Shown one piece after another: positions 10,456-20,646 of a stretch of 64,000 nucleotides of DNA; the first letter of the stretch is position 1; every line of letters starts with the position of its first letter. The position numbers and the translations under genes were made by a program. Source of the stretch: Eucalyptus grandis (taxonomy: Eukaryota > Streptophyta > Magnoliopsida > Myrtales > Myrtaceae); assembly GCF_016545825.1 (NCBI RefSeq), contig NC_052612.1, positions 1,426,001-1,490,000 on the forward strand, written 5' to 3'. The notes beneath the pieces were generated by a model that was not told the origin of the DNA, ran no database searches, and was given only the letters and a program-made list of their open reading frames with translations.

Positions 10456-11106
10456 GGGGTGTTTGGTTGGGCATTCCCAAGGGGCTTGGGGGAAATTTTG
10501 GGTGTTTGGCAAGGGCTTTTGAATGCCCATTTGCGAAATGTGGGCATTTTAAATGCCGAAAGCCGAATGCCGAGGGAGACCAGCTTTGAGCATTGGGCAT
10601 TCCGGAGATGCGATTTTACTGTTCACCGCGTCACTGTTCATCGTCTCCTTCGCCGTTCGCCTTCTTCTTCGCCGTTTGTCTTCTTCTTTGCCAAAGGCGG
10701 CGCTGAGCCGTGATCTGGCCGCCGAGAAGCCTCGCCTAAGGTCGCACAACCTCAGGCGAGGTGGCCTGAGGTCGGGCGACCTCAGGCGGCGTCGCTTAGT
10801 CGGCGAGCCAGGCGACCAGGTGAGGCCAGATCTGGCTGCCGGACGACCAAATCTGGCCTCCGCGACCTCCGGCGGCCAGATCTGGCCGTCCGGCAGTGGC
10901 CGGCCGCCGGAATTTGATTTCAGACTTAAAAAAAAATAAAAAATAACAAAAGCTAATTAAAAATGTAAATTTTTCCAAACGGTGTTTATGCTAAGTTGCA
11001 TTTCAATGCTAAAATTTACCAAATGGTCTAACATTTCCGAAAGCCTCTTTCCTCAAAGATATTTGCATTCTCCCAGTGGCATTTCAAACCGAACCAAACG
11101 GGCCCC
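10456..11106. mobile_element. Harbinger/Tourist-like MITE, 651 bp, nested in the Pack-MULE
   Basis: Inverted ends GGGGTGTTTGGTT (left) and, reverse complement of the right end, GGGGCCCGTTTGGTT, flanked by TAA on both sides (10453-10455 and 11107-11109). The 3-bp TAA duplication fits the PIF/Harbinger superfamily. The interior is GC-rich with repeats of CCAGATCTGGC. A half-copy is at 18587. Confidence 0.8.
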
Positions 11107-11109
11107 TAA

Positions 11110-12344
11110 TGGGTAGAAGCAAAATAACACGAAATGAGTTCAATGACTATAGGCATAAAACATCAAAGCATGACATCACTTAACCATTAAAATAGAATTC
11201 ATGGAAACATATATACAAAAATAGAATGGCTAATAGATTGCACTAAAGGAAAAGATAAATCTTTGTCACATTCACGATCATCTTAAGTCTTTGCATATGA
11301 GTTTCAGAAGCAAGTTTAGTGCTATCTTCAATCTGAATATGATGCATCAACTTCTATATCGGCACAACTCGTCACAAAATAATCTCAACTTCAAATCCGG
11401 GATCTTCCCGAAGTTGAACCAGAACAGATTGAAATTGGCTGGACCATCATTCCCATTCTCCCGTGGACGTCGGTTCTTCCGCCGTCGAGGCATTGCCGAA
11501 CCGAAACAGAAGGAACGGACTGGGACCGGACTTCTTGATTTTTTGAGGATTATCTACATCGATTGGTGTGGCATATGAGCAAATGAAAGCAGCCCACGTG
11601 GAACACATGTTATCTGCTTACCCATTGTTGGACACCGGGCGTTTTTTGGGTGGGAAGACAGAAAAAGTAAGTCGATGAAAAGCCCGGCAAGCCACCATCA
11701 AAGCAATAGAAGGCGCCTATCCCCAATTGCCGTTCATGGGACCCGATTCAACTTTGGCAAAGCCGCCGCGACTCCAATCAGAAGCGTTAAGAACCTAAGA
11801 TGTTTGATTCACTTTAATATTACCCAAAAAAGCTTTGCTAACCTAGAAGACTTCATTATAAAACCTAACTTGAATACGAGGAATTAAATAGTCAATCTTC
11901 ACTAGATTAATTTTCCTGCGGTATCTGCGCGTAAACGGTCATTTCTTAATGAAAAAACTAAAATTATTATGACCTACAGCGATACAAGGCCTGAGATTTC
12001 TACTACCAAGGACCAAACCTACCAAACAATATCAAGTCAATCATTGGCTCAATTTTAAGAGGCTGCGGCAAATTTAGTTTGTGTTTAGGGAGGCCGTCAT
12101 GTTAATTGACTTAGAAATCTCACGATGAAGAGGGATCAAACTACTATGAATAATACTAATTGTTGAAGGCCATCGCTGTGAAAGTCAGTAGCAGCTACTT
12201 TTTGAGCGTATTTTTCGGAGTATCTCTTTCAAAGTTCAACACCTACGGCAACACCAATTGTATCGGTACAAGCAATTAACTCCCTTGAGGTTAGGTAGTG
12301 AGTACGCAACTTTTCTGTTGAACCCCTACAAACAAATTTTGCAT
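11110..12344. other. Right interior of the Pack-MULE, nothing recognised
   Basis: No exon or repeat that I can name. A GC-richer patch at 11450-11540 could be leader sequence of a captured gene, but it has no diagnostic protein. Confidence 0.35.
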
Positions 12345-13272
12345 CGCGAAAGCCCTAAACGCATCTTGAACGACGAAGTTTAGCCAGTCAACGACCTCTC
12401 TCTGGGACTTGAGTCTTGAGAGCAACGTGTAATCACCGAGCCCAGTCATCGATCAGCTCCGCAACGTGCAGTGGTAGGATATGTGCCTCACGCTCTGCTC
12501 TCACAAAACCACAGCCAAATCTCTGTCCTTATTCCTCCGCCTTCAGAAGAAATGGCCCTTCCTCCTCCTCCGGTCGCTTGACAAACGCCAAAGTAGTGCG
12601 GAAAGAGAAGCAAGTGAGCACCGTAGTAGGGGCCCTTGCTTCACTAGCGACGGCAGGGGAACGGCCGCTTGACGAATTTCGAACGAATGCTGGAGCAGCA
12701 AGGAGCGCGCAAAGAGAAGCAAGCGAGCGCCGGAGTAAGGGTGGCCGTAATGTGGTTTGTTAACGTCGACAGGGGAACGGCCGCTTGACGAATGCCAGAA
12801 CAAACGCAGGAGTAGCAATGAGAGAGAAGAGAGAAGCGAGTGGCACCAGAGCAGGGCCGCTCGTAATATAGGTTGTCAGCAACAGCAGGGAACGACCACT
12901 TGTCGCACGGCAGAGCAGCGACGAGCGTAAAGAGATTTTGGGATTCAAAATTTTGAAACCTCCGTTGGGTGAAAGAATTCGCAATTGCTGGAGAGTAACC
13001 ATGCGGAGGCTTTGCTTCTCTTTCCTTCGTTTGAAGAGGAAAGAGAAAAGCCCCTATGCCAAGCATAATAAATGCATTGTAGATGAGAGAGAATGTGCAG
13101 GCTGTGCAGGCTAGGGGAGAATCGACGTGAGCAGGCTAGGAGAGGGTTAGAAGAAGCTACGGAGAGGAGAAAGAGAAAAAATGCAGAAGACAGCCCACTT
13201 TTCCACATGGCACCGTGTGAGTGGTTAGGAACCACGCTGACATGGCGTTCCCGAACCACCCAATATTTTCTC
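12345..13272. repeat. Right terminal inverted repeat of the Pack-MULE-like element
   Basis: Inverted partner of 3585-4510. The outer 70 bases are closest, including CCACCCAATATTTTCTC at the extreme end. Internal tandem units like those of the left arm are visible around 12600-12900. Confidence 0.75.
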
Positions 13273-13281
13273 CATTATGCG

Positions 13282-14290
13282 ATAATTGTTTTTTTAATAT
13301 ATATACTTCTTATGTCATGCTATTTAGCAATAATAGCCCTCTTGAACGTTCACATTGTTGCCTAATAGCCTGCAAATTTCGTAAGTGGTATAGCTTACCC
13401 CCTACCTTCACTAGCTTTTCAGTCTACTCCTAGCTTCTCCGTCATACTCTAGTTCCATTTTAGAAATTTTTCCCACCAAAAATGCGATTTATCTGCCCAA
13501 TTGCCCTACAAATAGAGACTGACATTTTAAATATTCACATGGCTTAAGTTGACGGTTTTTCGGAGAGCGTATGAAATTTTACTTACCATACCACCTTGAC
13601 TACAGTTTTTCGTTGTTAGATACAAAACAATCTTAGTAGCGACACTTGTCTAGATGTGGATAAAGCCTTATATGAAGCACGTAGATGTGGTGGTTTATGT
13701 GTGCGAATAGGAATTAGTCAAGCTAAATGTTATCACTATACTATTTAAAAGAGGAATTTTTCTTTTTTCTAAACTCTATTGACCCTGTTTCTCGAGTATT
13801 TGCAGCAATATAAAGAAAATGTTTCACAAGCGGCCTATTCTATACTTGATTAGATGATTAGAAGATTAGCATTATTTTAATTTTGTAGTGCTTAAAACTA
13901 ATGTGGAATTTTAACGTGGTCAAGTGCAGCAGGATATTGGAGGGAGAGAGAGGAGTGAAAGCGAGAGGGAGGATTCGAAGCGGAAGAAGTATGGAGTTGA
14001 TACGCGTGAAGAGAAAGACGAAGTACGTGAAGCGAGGGGACGAGGGGAGGGGAGGTCTGGAAATACGAGAAGTGCGTGCAGGAGGATTGGAGTAGAGAAA
14101 CGAGCGTAGGCAAAGAAAGGGAGGAGGTTCGGAAATACAAGAAGGGCATGCTGGAGGAGCGGAGGAGGAGGAGGAGGAGGACAGGGAGGAATCTAGGCAA
14201 AGGACGGGAGGAGGAGTCGTGGTCCATGGAAGAGAGAGTAGGCAGAGAAAGGGAGGAGGACGGGAAGTCTGATAATCACTAGTGTCAAAA
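13282..14290 (+). pseudogene. 3' part of TIR copy 1 downstream of the transposon
   Basis: From about 13780 the sequence aligns with 21035-21640 of TIR copy 2, including TGTTYCACAAGCG and CTTAAAACTWATGTGGAATT before a GTGCAGCAGG acceptor-like junction near 13930. The following 13930-14280 is a strongly purine-biased, GGAGGAGG-rich exon-like stretch equivalent to the Glu/Gln-rich tail exon of copy 2. 13282-13780 has no counterpart in copy 2. Confidence 0.55.
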
Positions 14291-14507
14291 AGGCCCGCGC
14301 CGGCTCGGCCCGTTTCGACCCTAAAATTCCCTAAATTTTAGGGTCGGGCCAAACATTTTATCCTCCCCATCATTTTCATCATCTCCCATCGTCGAATCCC
14401 GTTTACGAAACCCGAGCCGCGATTGGCCCCCGCCACGACGATCGCCTCGAGCGGAAAGGTCGAAGCTTCGTCACCGGATCTCTGTTCCCCGTTTCTTGAG
14501 AATCGGC

Positions 14508-14582
14508 ATGGCGACGCCGGATGTCGTGCGAGCCCCCGATGAGCTGCTCCCGCAATCTCCCATCGGCGACGCTCCTCGTGCG
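14508..14582 (+). CDS. Possible isolated first exon of an unknown gene
   Basis: An ATG opens 25 codons (MATPDVVRAPDELLPQSPIG...) ending exactly at a GTGAGG donor, downstream of a GC-rich leader with an AAATTTTAGGGTCGGG box. The layout is that of a real first coding exon. I do not recognise the protein and no second exon is visible, because an LTR fragment begins 166 bases later. It is probably the stranded 5' end of a gene cut by insertion. Confidence 0.35.
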
Positions 14583-14748
14583 GTGAGGCCCCTCCGAGCT
14601 TTGCGTGGATCTTTCTCGTGTCGGATCCGTTCGAGATGTGGGAAGACTCGGCTCTTTAGAAAGACATTTTGCTGATGGTTTGTCTCTCTTTGTTCTGTTT
14701 GATATCCCCACCAGGCGAGAATCCCAAGTCTCGGGGCTGTCGATCGAG

Positions 14749-15145
14749 TGTTGACACCTAAATTTTGCCTAATCATTTAGTAATTAATTGCATAAAAATT
14801 TAGGGATTAATCTTTAACCCCTAAGAAAAAAATAGTAAAATTGCATTTCATGTAGTCGCATTTGCATCGATACTAAAAACGCGACAAGACGCAGCGGCTC
14901 GCAGTCGATTACATGCACGAAGGGAGGGTCTCTCTCCATTGGTCTGAACATGCGAAAGAGCTAAAGTCAAAAAAAGAGGAAGGAAGTTCTTGCACGTCCG
15001 TTGTCTCTCCCTCATTAATGCATGCGTATGCATGCACAAATTATGCGAACGAGAGGAATCCTCAGAGAAGCAAAATGAGCCCATGATATATTATATAATA
15101 TGCTCTCTCTCAAGTGTGGGTTGTCAGGAGAAGCAACAAGAAGTT
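14749..15145 (+). mobile_element. 5' fragment of Ogre/Tat-like LTR
   Basis: Starts TGTTGACACCTAAATTTTGC and matches 24256 to about 24640 almost base for base. It ends abruptly where a Mutator-like terminus begins at 15146. Only about 400 of the 3.9 kb LTR is present. Confidence 0.85.
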
Positions 15146-15565
15146 GAGAAAATATTGGGTGGTCCGGGACCACCACGTCAGCGTGGTCCCGGACCACTCA
15201 CGCGGCGCCACGTGGAAGCTTGTCCCCCTTGCTGTCTTCTACATTTTTCTTTTATTTTTCTCTCGCTAGCCTTCACTAGCCTTGACGACGAGCTATGCTG
15301 GGCCCACCCGAAACCTTTCCCTCTCGGGAAATTTGAAAAATTCCGCGCTCTCTCTCTCTCCTCCCAAGAAAATAATAGCCGATCCTTCTCTCTTACAAAC
15401 TCTCCCTCTCCATTTTTTCGTTCGACTCTTGCCCGGTTGCTCTGCCCTCTGCTTCTTCTCCGATCGGACGACGGAGCTACCGTCCGACGAATCACGCCAC
15501 CGCCGCCGCTTCCGCATCCGCCTCGTCGGCCGCCGCCGCATCCGAGCTACGCTAAAATTTATGAA
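15146..15565. mobile_element. Second terminus of the same MULE family, truncated
   Basis: Begins GAGAAAATATTGGGTGGTC and follows the outer 110 bases of the arm at 3585 closely (GCCACGTGGA..., then CTGTCTTCTACATTTTT). It is inserted in the LTR fragment. The sequence behind it (15290-15560) is CT- and GC-rich, resembling a gene leader, so this may also be a gene-carrying member. No opposite terminus was found. Confidence 0.7.
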
Positions 15566-15573
15566 GTGAAATG

Positions 15574-15577
<4 letters not shown>

Positions 15578-15621
<44 letters not shown>
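15578..15621. repeat. (TA)n microsatellite
   Basis: About 22 uninterrupted TA dinucleotides. Confidence 0.97.
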
Positions 15622-15624
<3 letters not shown>

Positions 15625-16286
15625 CATGAAGTGTAGGTTACACTGAAAAAGTGAATGGTCTTTCCTCCCCTTCCCTTCAGGAGACAAACTGAAAATGGTC
15701 CGATTTAAGTCTAGCATTTGAATTTGAATGATTGGAAACACGCTAGGAAAGCCGAGCAAAGAGAAATCAATGTTTCCCTGTAACCAAGAGCAAGTTTACT
15801 CTTCACGTAATCTCTACCCCGAATACAAGTCTAAGTGACAACAAACCCTCTTAACTTCTGCGACTTTCAGTAAACTTGCCAAAGAGTTATCCACTTTGTT
15901 TATTTGAGAGTTAGCATAAGGCTTTACAGGGGCAAGATTGGTGCTACTCCACATTATCTGTGCAGACTTATTGCTACATGATCAAGTGACTTCCTGAAAA
16001 TTTGCCTCAACCAAAGAGTAACATTACATGCCTATTTAGTAGACCCAGTGGAATATTCCATTCTGAAAACAATCAAAAAGTTCAGTCAAAATAGTCACAG
16101 GCACAAGGTGGATACGGTTTAGAATTTAATGCCTTTCATATACATTAGCAAGATGCCCACAAATATACAGATGTCAATACAACAAGGTATTGTTAATACC
16201 ATATCACCCTTCCGCTGAAGCAACAGGATCAAATAAAGGTTTCAAGAAGTCAAAGCAAGCTGGAAAAAAAAAAAATGGAACTTTAC
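15622..16286. other. No gene recognised
   Basis: AT-rich DNA where the later RRP43 exons would be expected on the minus strand. None was found. Confidence 0.4.
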
Positions 16287-17113
16287 CAATTTCACATGCC
16301 TTAATAAAGAGTCAAAAAGTTGATTTGATATCACTGGTGCTACCTCAGCAGGCCTACCTGGCCTCACAACTGGAGAGCATATAGGGGGGGCATATGAAAC
16401 TCAACCGCTGAAAATAATACAAAGTCACGTGCCAGAGTTGAAGAAACATTAGAAAAAAGAAAAGTGATTGACTGGTCAATGGCTGCTTACCTATACTGCC
16501 TTCATCAGGCGAATCGACAGAAGGAGTCATGACTTCCATTTTTATAGCAGCCAACATTGTCTGTGGAAAATATGATTGCGCATGTTTTAATTAAATGTAC
16601 TTGCAAAAGAGCAAACCCTATAAACTTCACAAGAATAACGATTAATGACCACCTTAAATGATTCAAACGCGTGCAAAAGTTAAACATCAAAACAAATAAA
16701 ATGGAAGAGATAGAAACTATATGTTGGTTCAGCTACAAGTATATACATATGCAACTACTTTGAACATGCTGAAGTGCAGGAGTGCGTTGGCATATGCATC
16801 ACATCTACACAAGAGACTGAAAAGGGGAAAAACTCACGGTGGAACCAATCTTTGCCAGTGCAGACCCATCAGAGGATGCAACAGCCCCTGCATTATCAAT
16901 GCTAAGCAATGACAGGAGGAATACAACTTGCGTGGGCTTGATGAAGGAGGAAAAAACAAATCACCAGATAAACAAAAAGCTAAACGAACTGACTGAGGGA
17001 CACAATAGTATCTCTGGCTTTTTCCAGGGTTTTAGCATCGGGCATATGGATTCAGAGACATGCCGCTCATAGTAGTGAACGGGGAAGAGGCGTCTGAAAG
17101 CATCGACCTCCAT
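16287..17113 (-). pseudogene. RRP43: Exosome subunit RRP43-like gene, 5' exons only
   Basis: RRP43 is a catalytically inert RNase PH-fold subunit of the nuclear/cytoplasmic RNA exosome ring. On the minus strand, exon 1 (17113-17004) starts MEVDAFRRLFPVHYYERHV. Exon 2 (16901-16838) encodes GAVASSDGSALAKIGST. Exon 3 (16560-16492) encodes TMLAAIKMEVMTPSVDSPDE. Exon 4 (16407-16287) encodes VEFHMPP and, after a frame change, VVRPGRPAEVAPVIS. Acceptors and donors fit GT/AG. Exon 4 has a C7 run about two bases longer than the frame allows, and the RNase PH core beyond exon 4 is absent. This looks like a 3'-truncated pseudogene. A CT-rich leader with a further intron lies upstream to about 17700. Identity is firm; the loss of function is inferred. 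Confidence 0.85.
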
Positions 17114-17720
17114 CTCCAACGACCAATCTCCGGCAGCATTCGGCGCCCCCCATTTCTATGGCTATCTACAGATAGTGATTTCCAGCAACGAGAACGGAGA
17201 TTAAAACTGTGAATTAAAAAGAGCCCATTAAGGGTAATCCCACATATATTGCAAACTCTAAACAAAAATTTGAATTTTACTGATAAAAAAACTAAAATTT
17301 GTCCCGACCCACGAGCAAGGTGACAACGACCATCTGGTTTTCTTAAGAAACAACGGTTTTTTTTTTTTCCCTCTGGGCAGCAATTATTCAAGCACACTAG
17401 ACATATACAGGTGAAAAGCTTCGACGAAGAACTCAGAAGATAATAATGCAATCTCTCAGCACTGCGTACGGTTCAAGAGCAATAAAAACAGGTGGAGATC
17501 GTGCACGAGTAAAAGAGTAAAGATGGAGTCTTTCAGAAGAAGCACCAATCTCCGAAGTAACCCGGCTGTTACCTGTAAGCTCGAAGCCCAGCTCCGATGC
17601 CTATAGCCACAGAGAAAGGGAGAGAGAGACGTTAGGTTAAGAGCAAGAGCGAGGTCGGCGCGAACAGGGTAAAGAGGCCTCCAGAACAAGAAGACGGCCA
17701 AATTCTCTTCTTCTTTTTTT
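17114..17720 (-). promoter_or_regulatory. RRP43 5' leader region
   Basis: On the minus strand a short exon-like piece ending TCGAGCTTACAG before GTAACA (17574) follows a CT-rich segment starting near 17700. It is consistent with a spliced 5' UTR. Transcription start not determined. Confidence 0.35.
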
Positions 17721-18179
17721 TTTTTTCTTTTTTTTCAGAGTAGAAGCCGCAAACAATAGTAAGGCAAAATTTCACGTAAAAGCATGTAGTTGATTATTTT
17801 AAATAAGGGAAAAAGCCACGACCGATTAGGGATATATGTGAACGTATGGGCCTTATTTTTAAGAGAAGAAGGGAGCCCTTATTTGAACAAATGGGAGTAT
17901 TTTCGACTTTTATTTGAAATTTTTCCCGATATGAACTTTTACAAAACATATTCATCAAATTGAAAAGAAAAATTCAACCATAAAAAAAGATAGTGCTTTC
18001 GTGTCATACACATGTGGACCAAAATGGTGGCGTGGCCGTATTTTTGTTGATTAATTTAATTACTGATGTGGAAAGGAAAGGGTGGAAAAATTTACAATAA
18101 GGAAAACTTCCAAGAAATTCATATTCTTCCCTAAAAATAGAAATTTTCAACTAAGGAAAACGATAATTTCAGTTCAAAG
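17721..18179. other. AT-rich intergenic
   Basis: No gene or repeat recognised. Confidence 0.4.
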
Positions 18180-18586
18180 GTAGGGAGTGAGAGTAGGAAG
18201 CAAAAGCAGGAGCTTCCGTCTCCTCTTCCTTCTCTCTTGCCTCAAATCTCGTAACACAGATTCTCTGTCTCTTTCTCTCGCACCAGAGAAAGCAAGTATT
18301 ACGGAGCGATCCTAGGTAGATTCTTCCCCCAAATTCGGTACGTCCCTTTCTCTCTCTCTCTCTCTCTACCTTCCCTCCCCTCTCTTCTCCATTTGAAATC
18401 TCTCGGATTCGCATGCCTTTCGCCCCCGATTCGGTTCTCATCCTCCCAACCCGTTCTTCGATATCTTCCCTTTCTTCCCCCAATCTTCCATTTCTCTTCC
18501 CCGATCGATCCGCATTGCATCCCGTCGTGTCGCGTCTGATCGTGCGTGTCTTCTTTCATGGAACGTGAACCCCGTCGCCGAAGTTA
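18180..18586 (+). promoter_or_regulatory. CT-rich gene leader without a gene
   Basis: Typical plant 5' UTR composition with a (TC)n run (18348-18367) and a donor-like CGGTACGTCC near 18336. It is cut at 18587 by a transposon fragment, so the gene it served is not in place. Confidence 0.3.
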
Positions 18587-18835
18587 GGGCCCGTTTGGTT
18601 CAGCTTTCAAAAATGACTTTAGAAAATGTTAATACGTAAAGAGGTTTCCGAAATGCTATACCGTTTTTAATTTTTTTAGCCTGAAAATTAAACCCAATGT
18701 AGATTGGCCGGCGGTTGGACGGGACCGCCAGATCTGGCCGCGGGACCGCCAGATCTGGCCGCCGGACCGCCAGATCTGACCGTCTGAGGCCTGAGGTCGC
18801 GACCCAGGCCGATCTAAATCGGGATTCTTTTTTCG
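18587..18835. mobile_element. Half of a Harbinger/Tourist-like MITE
   Basis: Begins GGGCCCGTTTGGTTC after a TTA (18584-18586). It resembles the right end of the element at 10456-11106 read in reverse, including the GCCAGATCTGGCC repeats. The other end is missing at the junction with the TIR copy 2 leader. Confidence 0.65.
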
Positions 18836-19484
18836 CCGGGAGGCCGTCGGGTCCATCGCCGATCCTAACGAGCTGCCGCTCCTTCCCACACCTCCAGCTA
18901 CCGGAGACGACGAGCCTGCTCTCTGCTCCGAGCCGACGGTGCTTGCGATCCTTCCTCGTGACGACGAAACCACTCTCTGTTTTCGCAGGTTCGCTCGGGG
19001 TCCCTTACGGCTTCGTCTTGCATCGCCACCGGCAGCCCAAAGTCACTACCGAGACGAGACGAGCCGAGCCGTGTCACAAATCGTCGGCCGAATCACCGCC
19101 GCGTGCACCTTGCCGAACCGTCACCGCAGCCATGCTTTGCCAGTGAGCACCTTACCGGTCATCCGTCGAGGCGATTCCGATGAAGTCCAAATTTGGCACT
19201 TTTATCCTGTGAAGTTAGGTGAAATCTCGTCCGAATTTATTCGTATTTTTGCATGTGATTTTTCGCTCTGAGCAGAATTCCACTTCGATGATCTTTCTTC
19301 TTCTTCTTTTTTTCGTGTCTGTGTAACATACAGTATACCCCCTAGGATCTCGGTCTTCATTGGATTATCGGTCATCTGTGTGTGCTCTGCTGCGGAAGCA
19401 TTCCGAAAACCTCACCACACCAAGTTACAACCTTTTTCTCTTTGAGAGAGACAGGGAGGTCTGGAAGTAATACACTTCCTAAAT
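18836..19484 (+). promoter_or_regulatory. 5' flank/leader of TIR copy 2
   Basis: Homologous to 1206-1882. Retains the GAGCAGAATTCCACTTCG and TTCGTGTCTGTGTA blocks in the same order. The MITE half directly in front may have replaced the original promoter. Confidence 0.6.
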
Positions 19485-19937
19485 ATGGCCAGAGCATCAG
19501 AAGGTGGGTACGATGTGTTTCCTGAGTTTCAGCGGAAATGATACTCGTCATGACTTCGTGCGCTTGCTCCGTGACGCCTTGGTAGGAGCCAAGCTCCGTG
19601 TATTCTTGGATGAATCTGAAATCAAGGTGGGTGATGAGATTGCTAAGAAAATCCTACAAGCTATCGATGATTCCAAAATCTACATACCCATCATCTCTGA
19701 AACTTATCCTGACAGCAAATGGTGTCTTATTGAGCTTGCACACATGATGAACGATGTGTCTCAGGCAGAGAGTAGTAAAAGGATTTTCCCCATCTTTTAT
19801 AAACTGAAACCTGCAGAAGTTGAAGCTCGGACTCCACGCCCGCAGAATCCTTCCTCTGAAGTCGAACTTAGGGCGTTCAAAGAGGCTCTTGCAAAAGTTG
19901 GTGGAATCAAGGGATGGAAGGTCGAGGAGCTACATAG
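19485..19937 (+). pseudogene. TIR-domain resistance-like gene copy 2, exon 1 (frameshifted early)
   Basis: The expected ATG at 19485 gives MARASEGGYDVF and then runs out of frame, because one extra C in the TTTCCTGAG at 19515-19523 shifts it. After that base the frame is open to 19937 with FLSFSGNDTR, YIPIISETY, the WCLIEL motif holding the TIR NADase glutamate, and a C-terminal GWKVEELH before a GT donor. Copy 1 is intact at this spot and broken elsewhere, so the ancestral exon can be inferred. A GTG or ATG inside the shifted region (19504, 19513) would give a TIR lacking its first strand residues. Like copy 1 it has no NB-ARC or LRR. It resembles exon 1 of L6-like TIR-NLRs or a TIR-only gene. 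Confidence 0.85.
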
Positions 19938-20510
19938 GTAAAACTACATTTAAGATGCCTGCCTAATCTTCTGCTGTTTGTTTTTGTTTTAGGGTTTAAA
20001 ACATTGCCCTATCAAATCATTTCTTTTCTTCTTCTTTTTTAAATGGAAAATTTTGAAAACTACCTCCAACTACAAGTGCTGCTCCTATAGAACTTTACAT
20101 CCTCTACTTGAGACATCTACCCTAAAATTTCAGTTGTTATAGGCATTGCTGGCGCTGGGGAATTTGTTGTGGGTTTTGGGGTTATATAATTTGTCATCAC
20201 CAAATTGCAGTGTTCAATGGATGACCTTGAATTTGTCTACATTTTTTCCCTATTACGAGTGCTGAAAATCTTTTCCAGGCCTAGCTATAGATGCCGAAAT
20301 TTGGCTTGGCCACCATGTGGTAGCCACTTGGTAATTTCAGCCTTCGTGTAGACCACCACCATATAGAAAACGCATCCGGTGAATTGAATTCTACTAAATT
20401 AGCCTATACTGATTATTCAGTGTATTCAGATATCGTTTGTAACCATGTGCCATTTGTGGGTATGAATTAAATCTAGTCAACTAATGAAAGTGCTTTTGTG
20501 GGCAGCAGCC
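19938..20510 (+). other. Intron 1 of TIR copy 2
   Basis: GT donor at 19938 and AG acceptor GGCAGCAG near 20503-20510. Aligns with the intron of copy 1. Confidence 0.6.
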
Positions 20511-20646
20511 CAAGAACTACTATCGAGTCGGTCGTCCAAAAGGTTTCGGACGAGCTGCACAAAAACGTGCATCACAGACTGGGTATCCGAATGAGCTTCA
20601 TGACTTGACACCGTTGGTTGAAGGCCCTTTGAATCAGGCAATAGAG
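20511..20646 (+). pseudogene. TIR copy 2, linker exon
   Basis: Joined to exon 1 it reads RTTIESVVQKVSDELHKN and soon meets a TGA. A shifted frame continues ELHDLTPLVEGPLNQAIE up to a GTAC donor-like site near 20647. It corresponds to 2925-3330 of copy 1. Coding limits uncertain. Confidence 0.45.

Larger units (their letters stand above)
3585..13272. mobile_element. Pack-MULE-like DNA transposon carrying ALMT, NHX and P450 fragments
   Basis: A 9,688-bp element bounded by long imperfect inverted repeats (left 3585 to about 4510, right about 12345 to 13272). Both arms begin GAGAAARTATTGGGTGGT reading inward. The flanking 9-mers are cattatatt (3576-3584) and cattatgcg (13273-13281), which share their first six bases. 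This fits an eroded 9-bp Mutator-type target duplication. TIR copy 2 continues uninterrupted across the equivalent site near 20955, so this is an insertion into the 3' part of TIR copy 1. No transposase was recognised. The interior is made of pieces of ALMT, NHX and P450 genes plus a nested MITE, as in Pack-MULEs. Assignment to Mutator rests on arm length and target duplication size only. Confidence 0.75.

Noticed and set aside
20121..20180. GIAGAGE-like P-loop reading after an AG, suggesting an NB-ARC start in TIR copy 2
   Set aside because: No GKT follows, the frame stops within about ten codons, and copy 1 lacks it. It is intron sequence.
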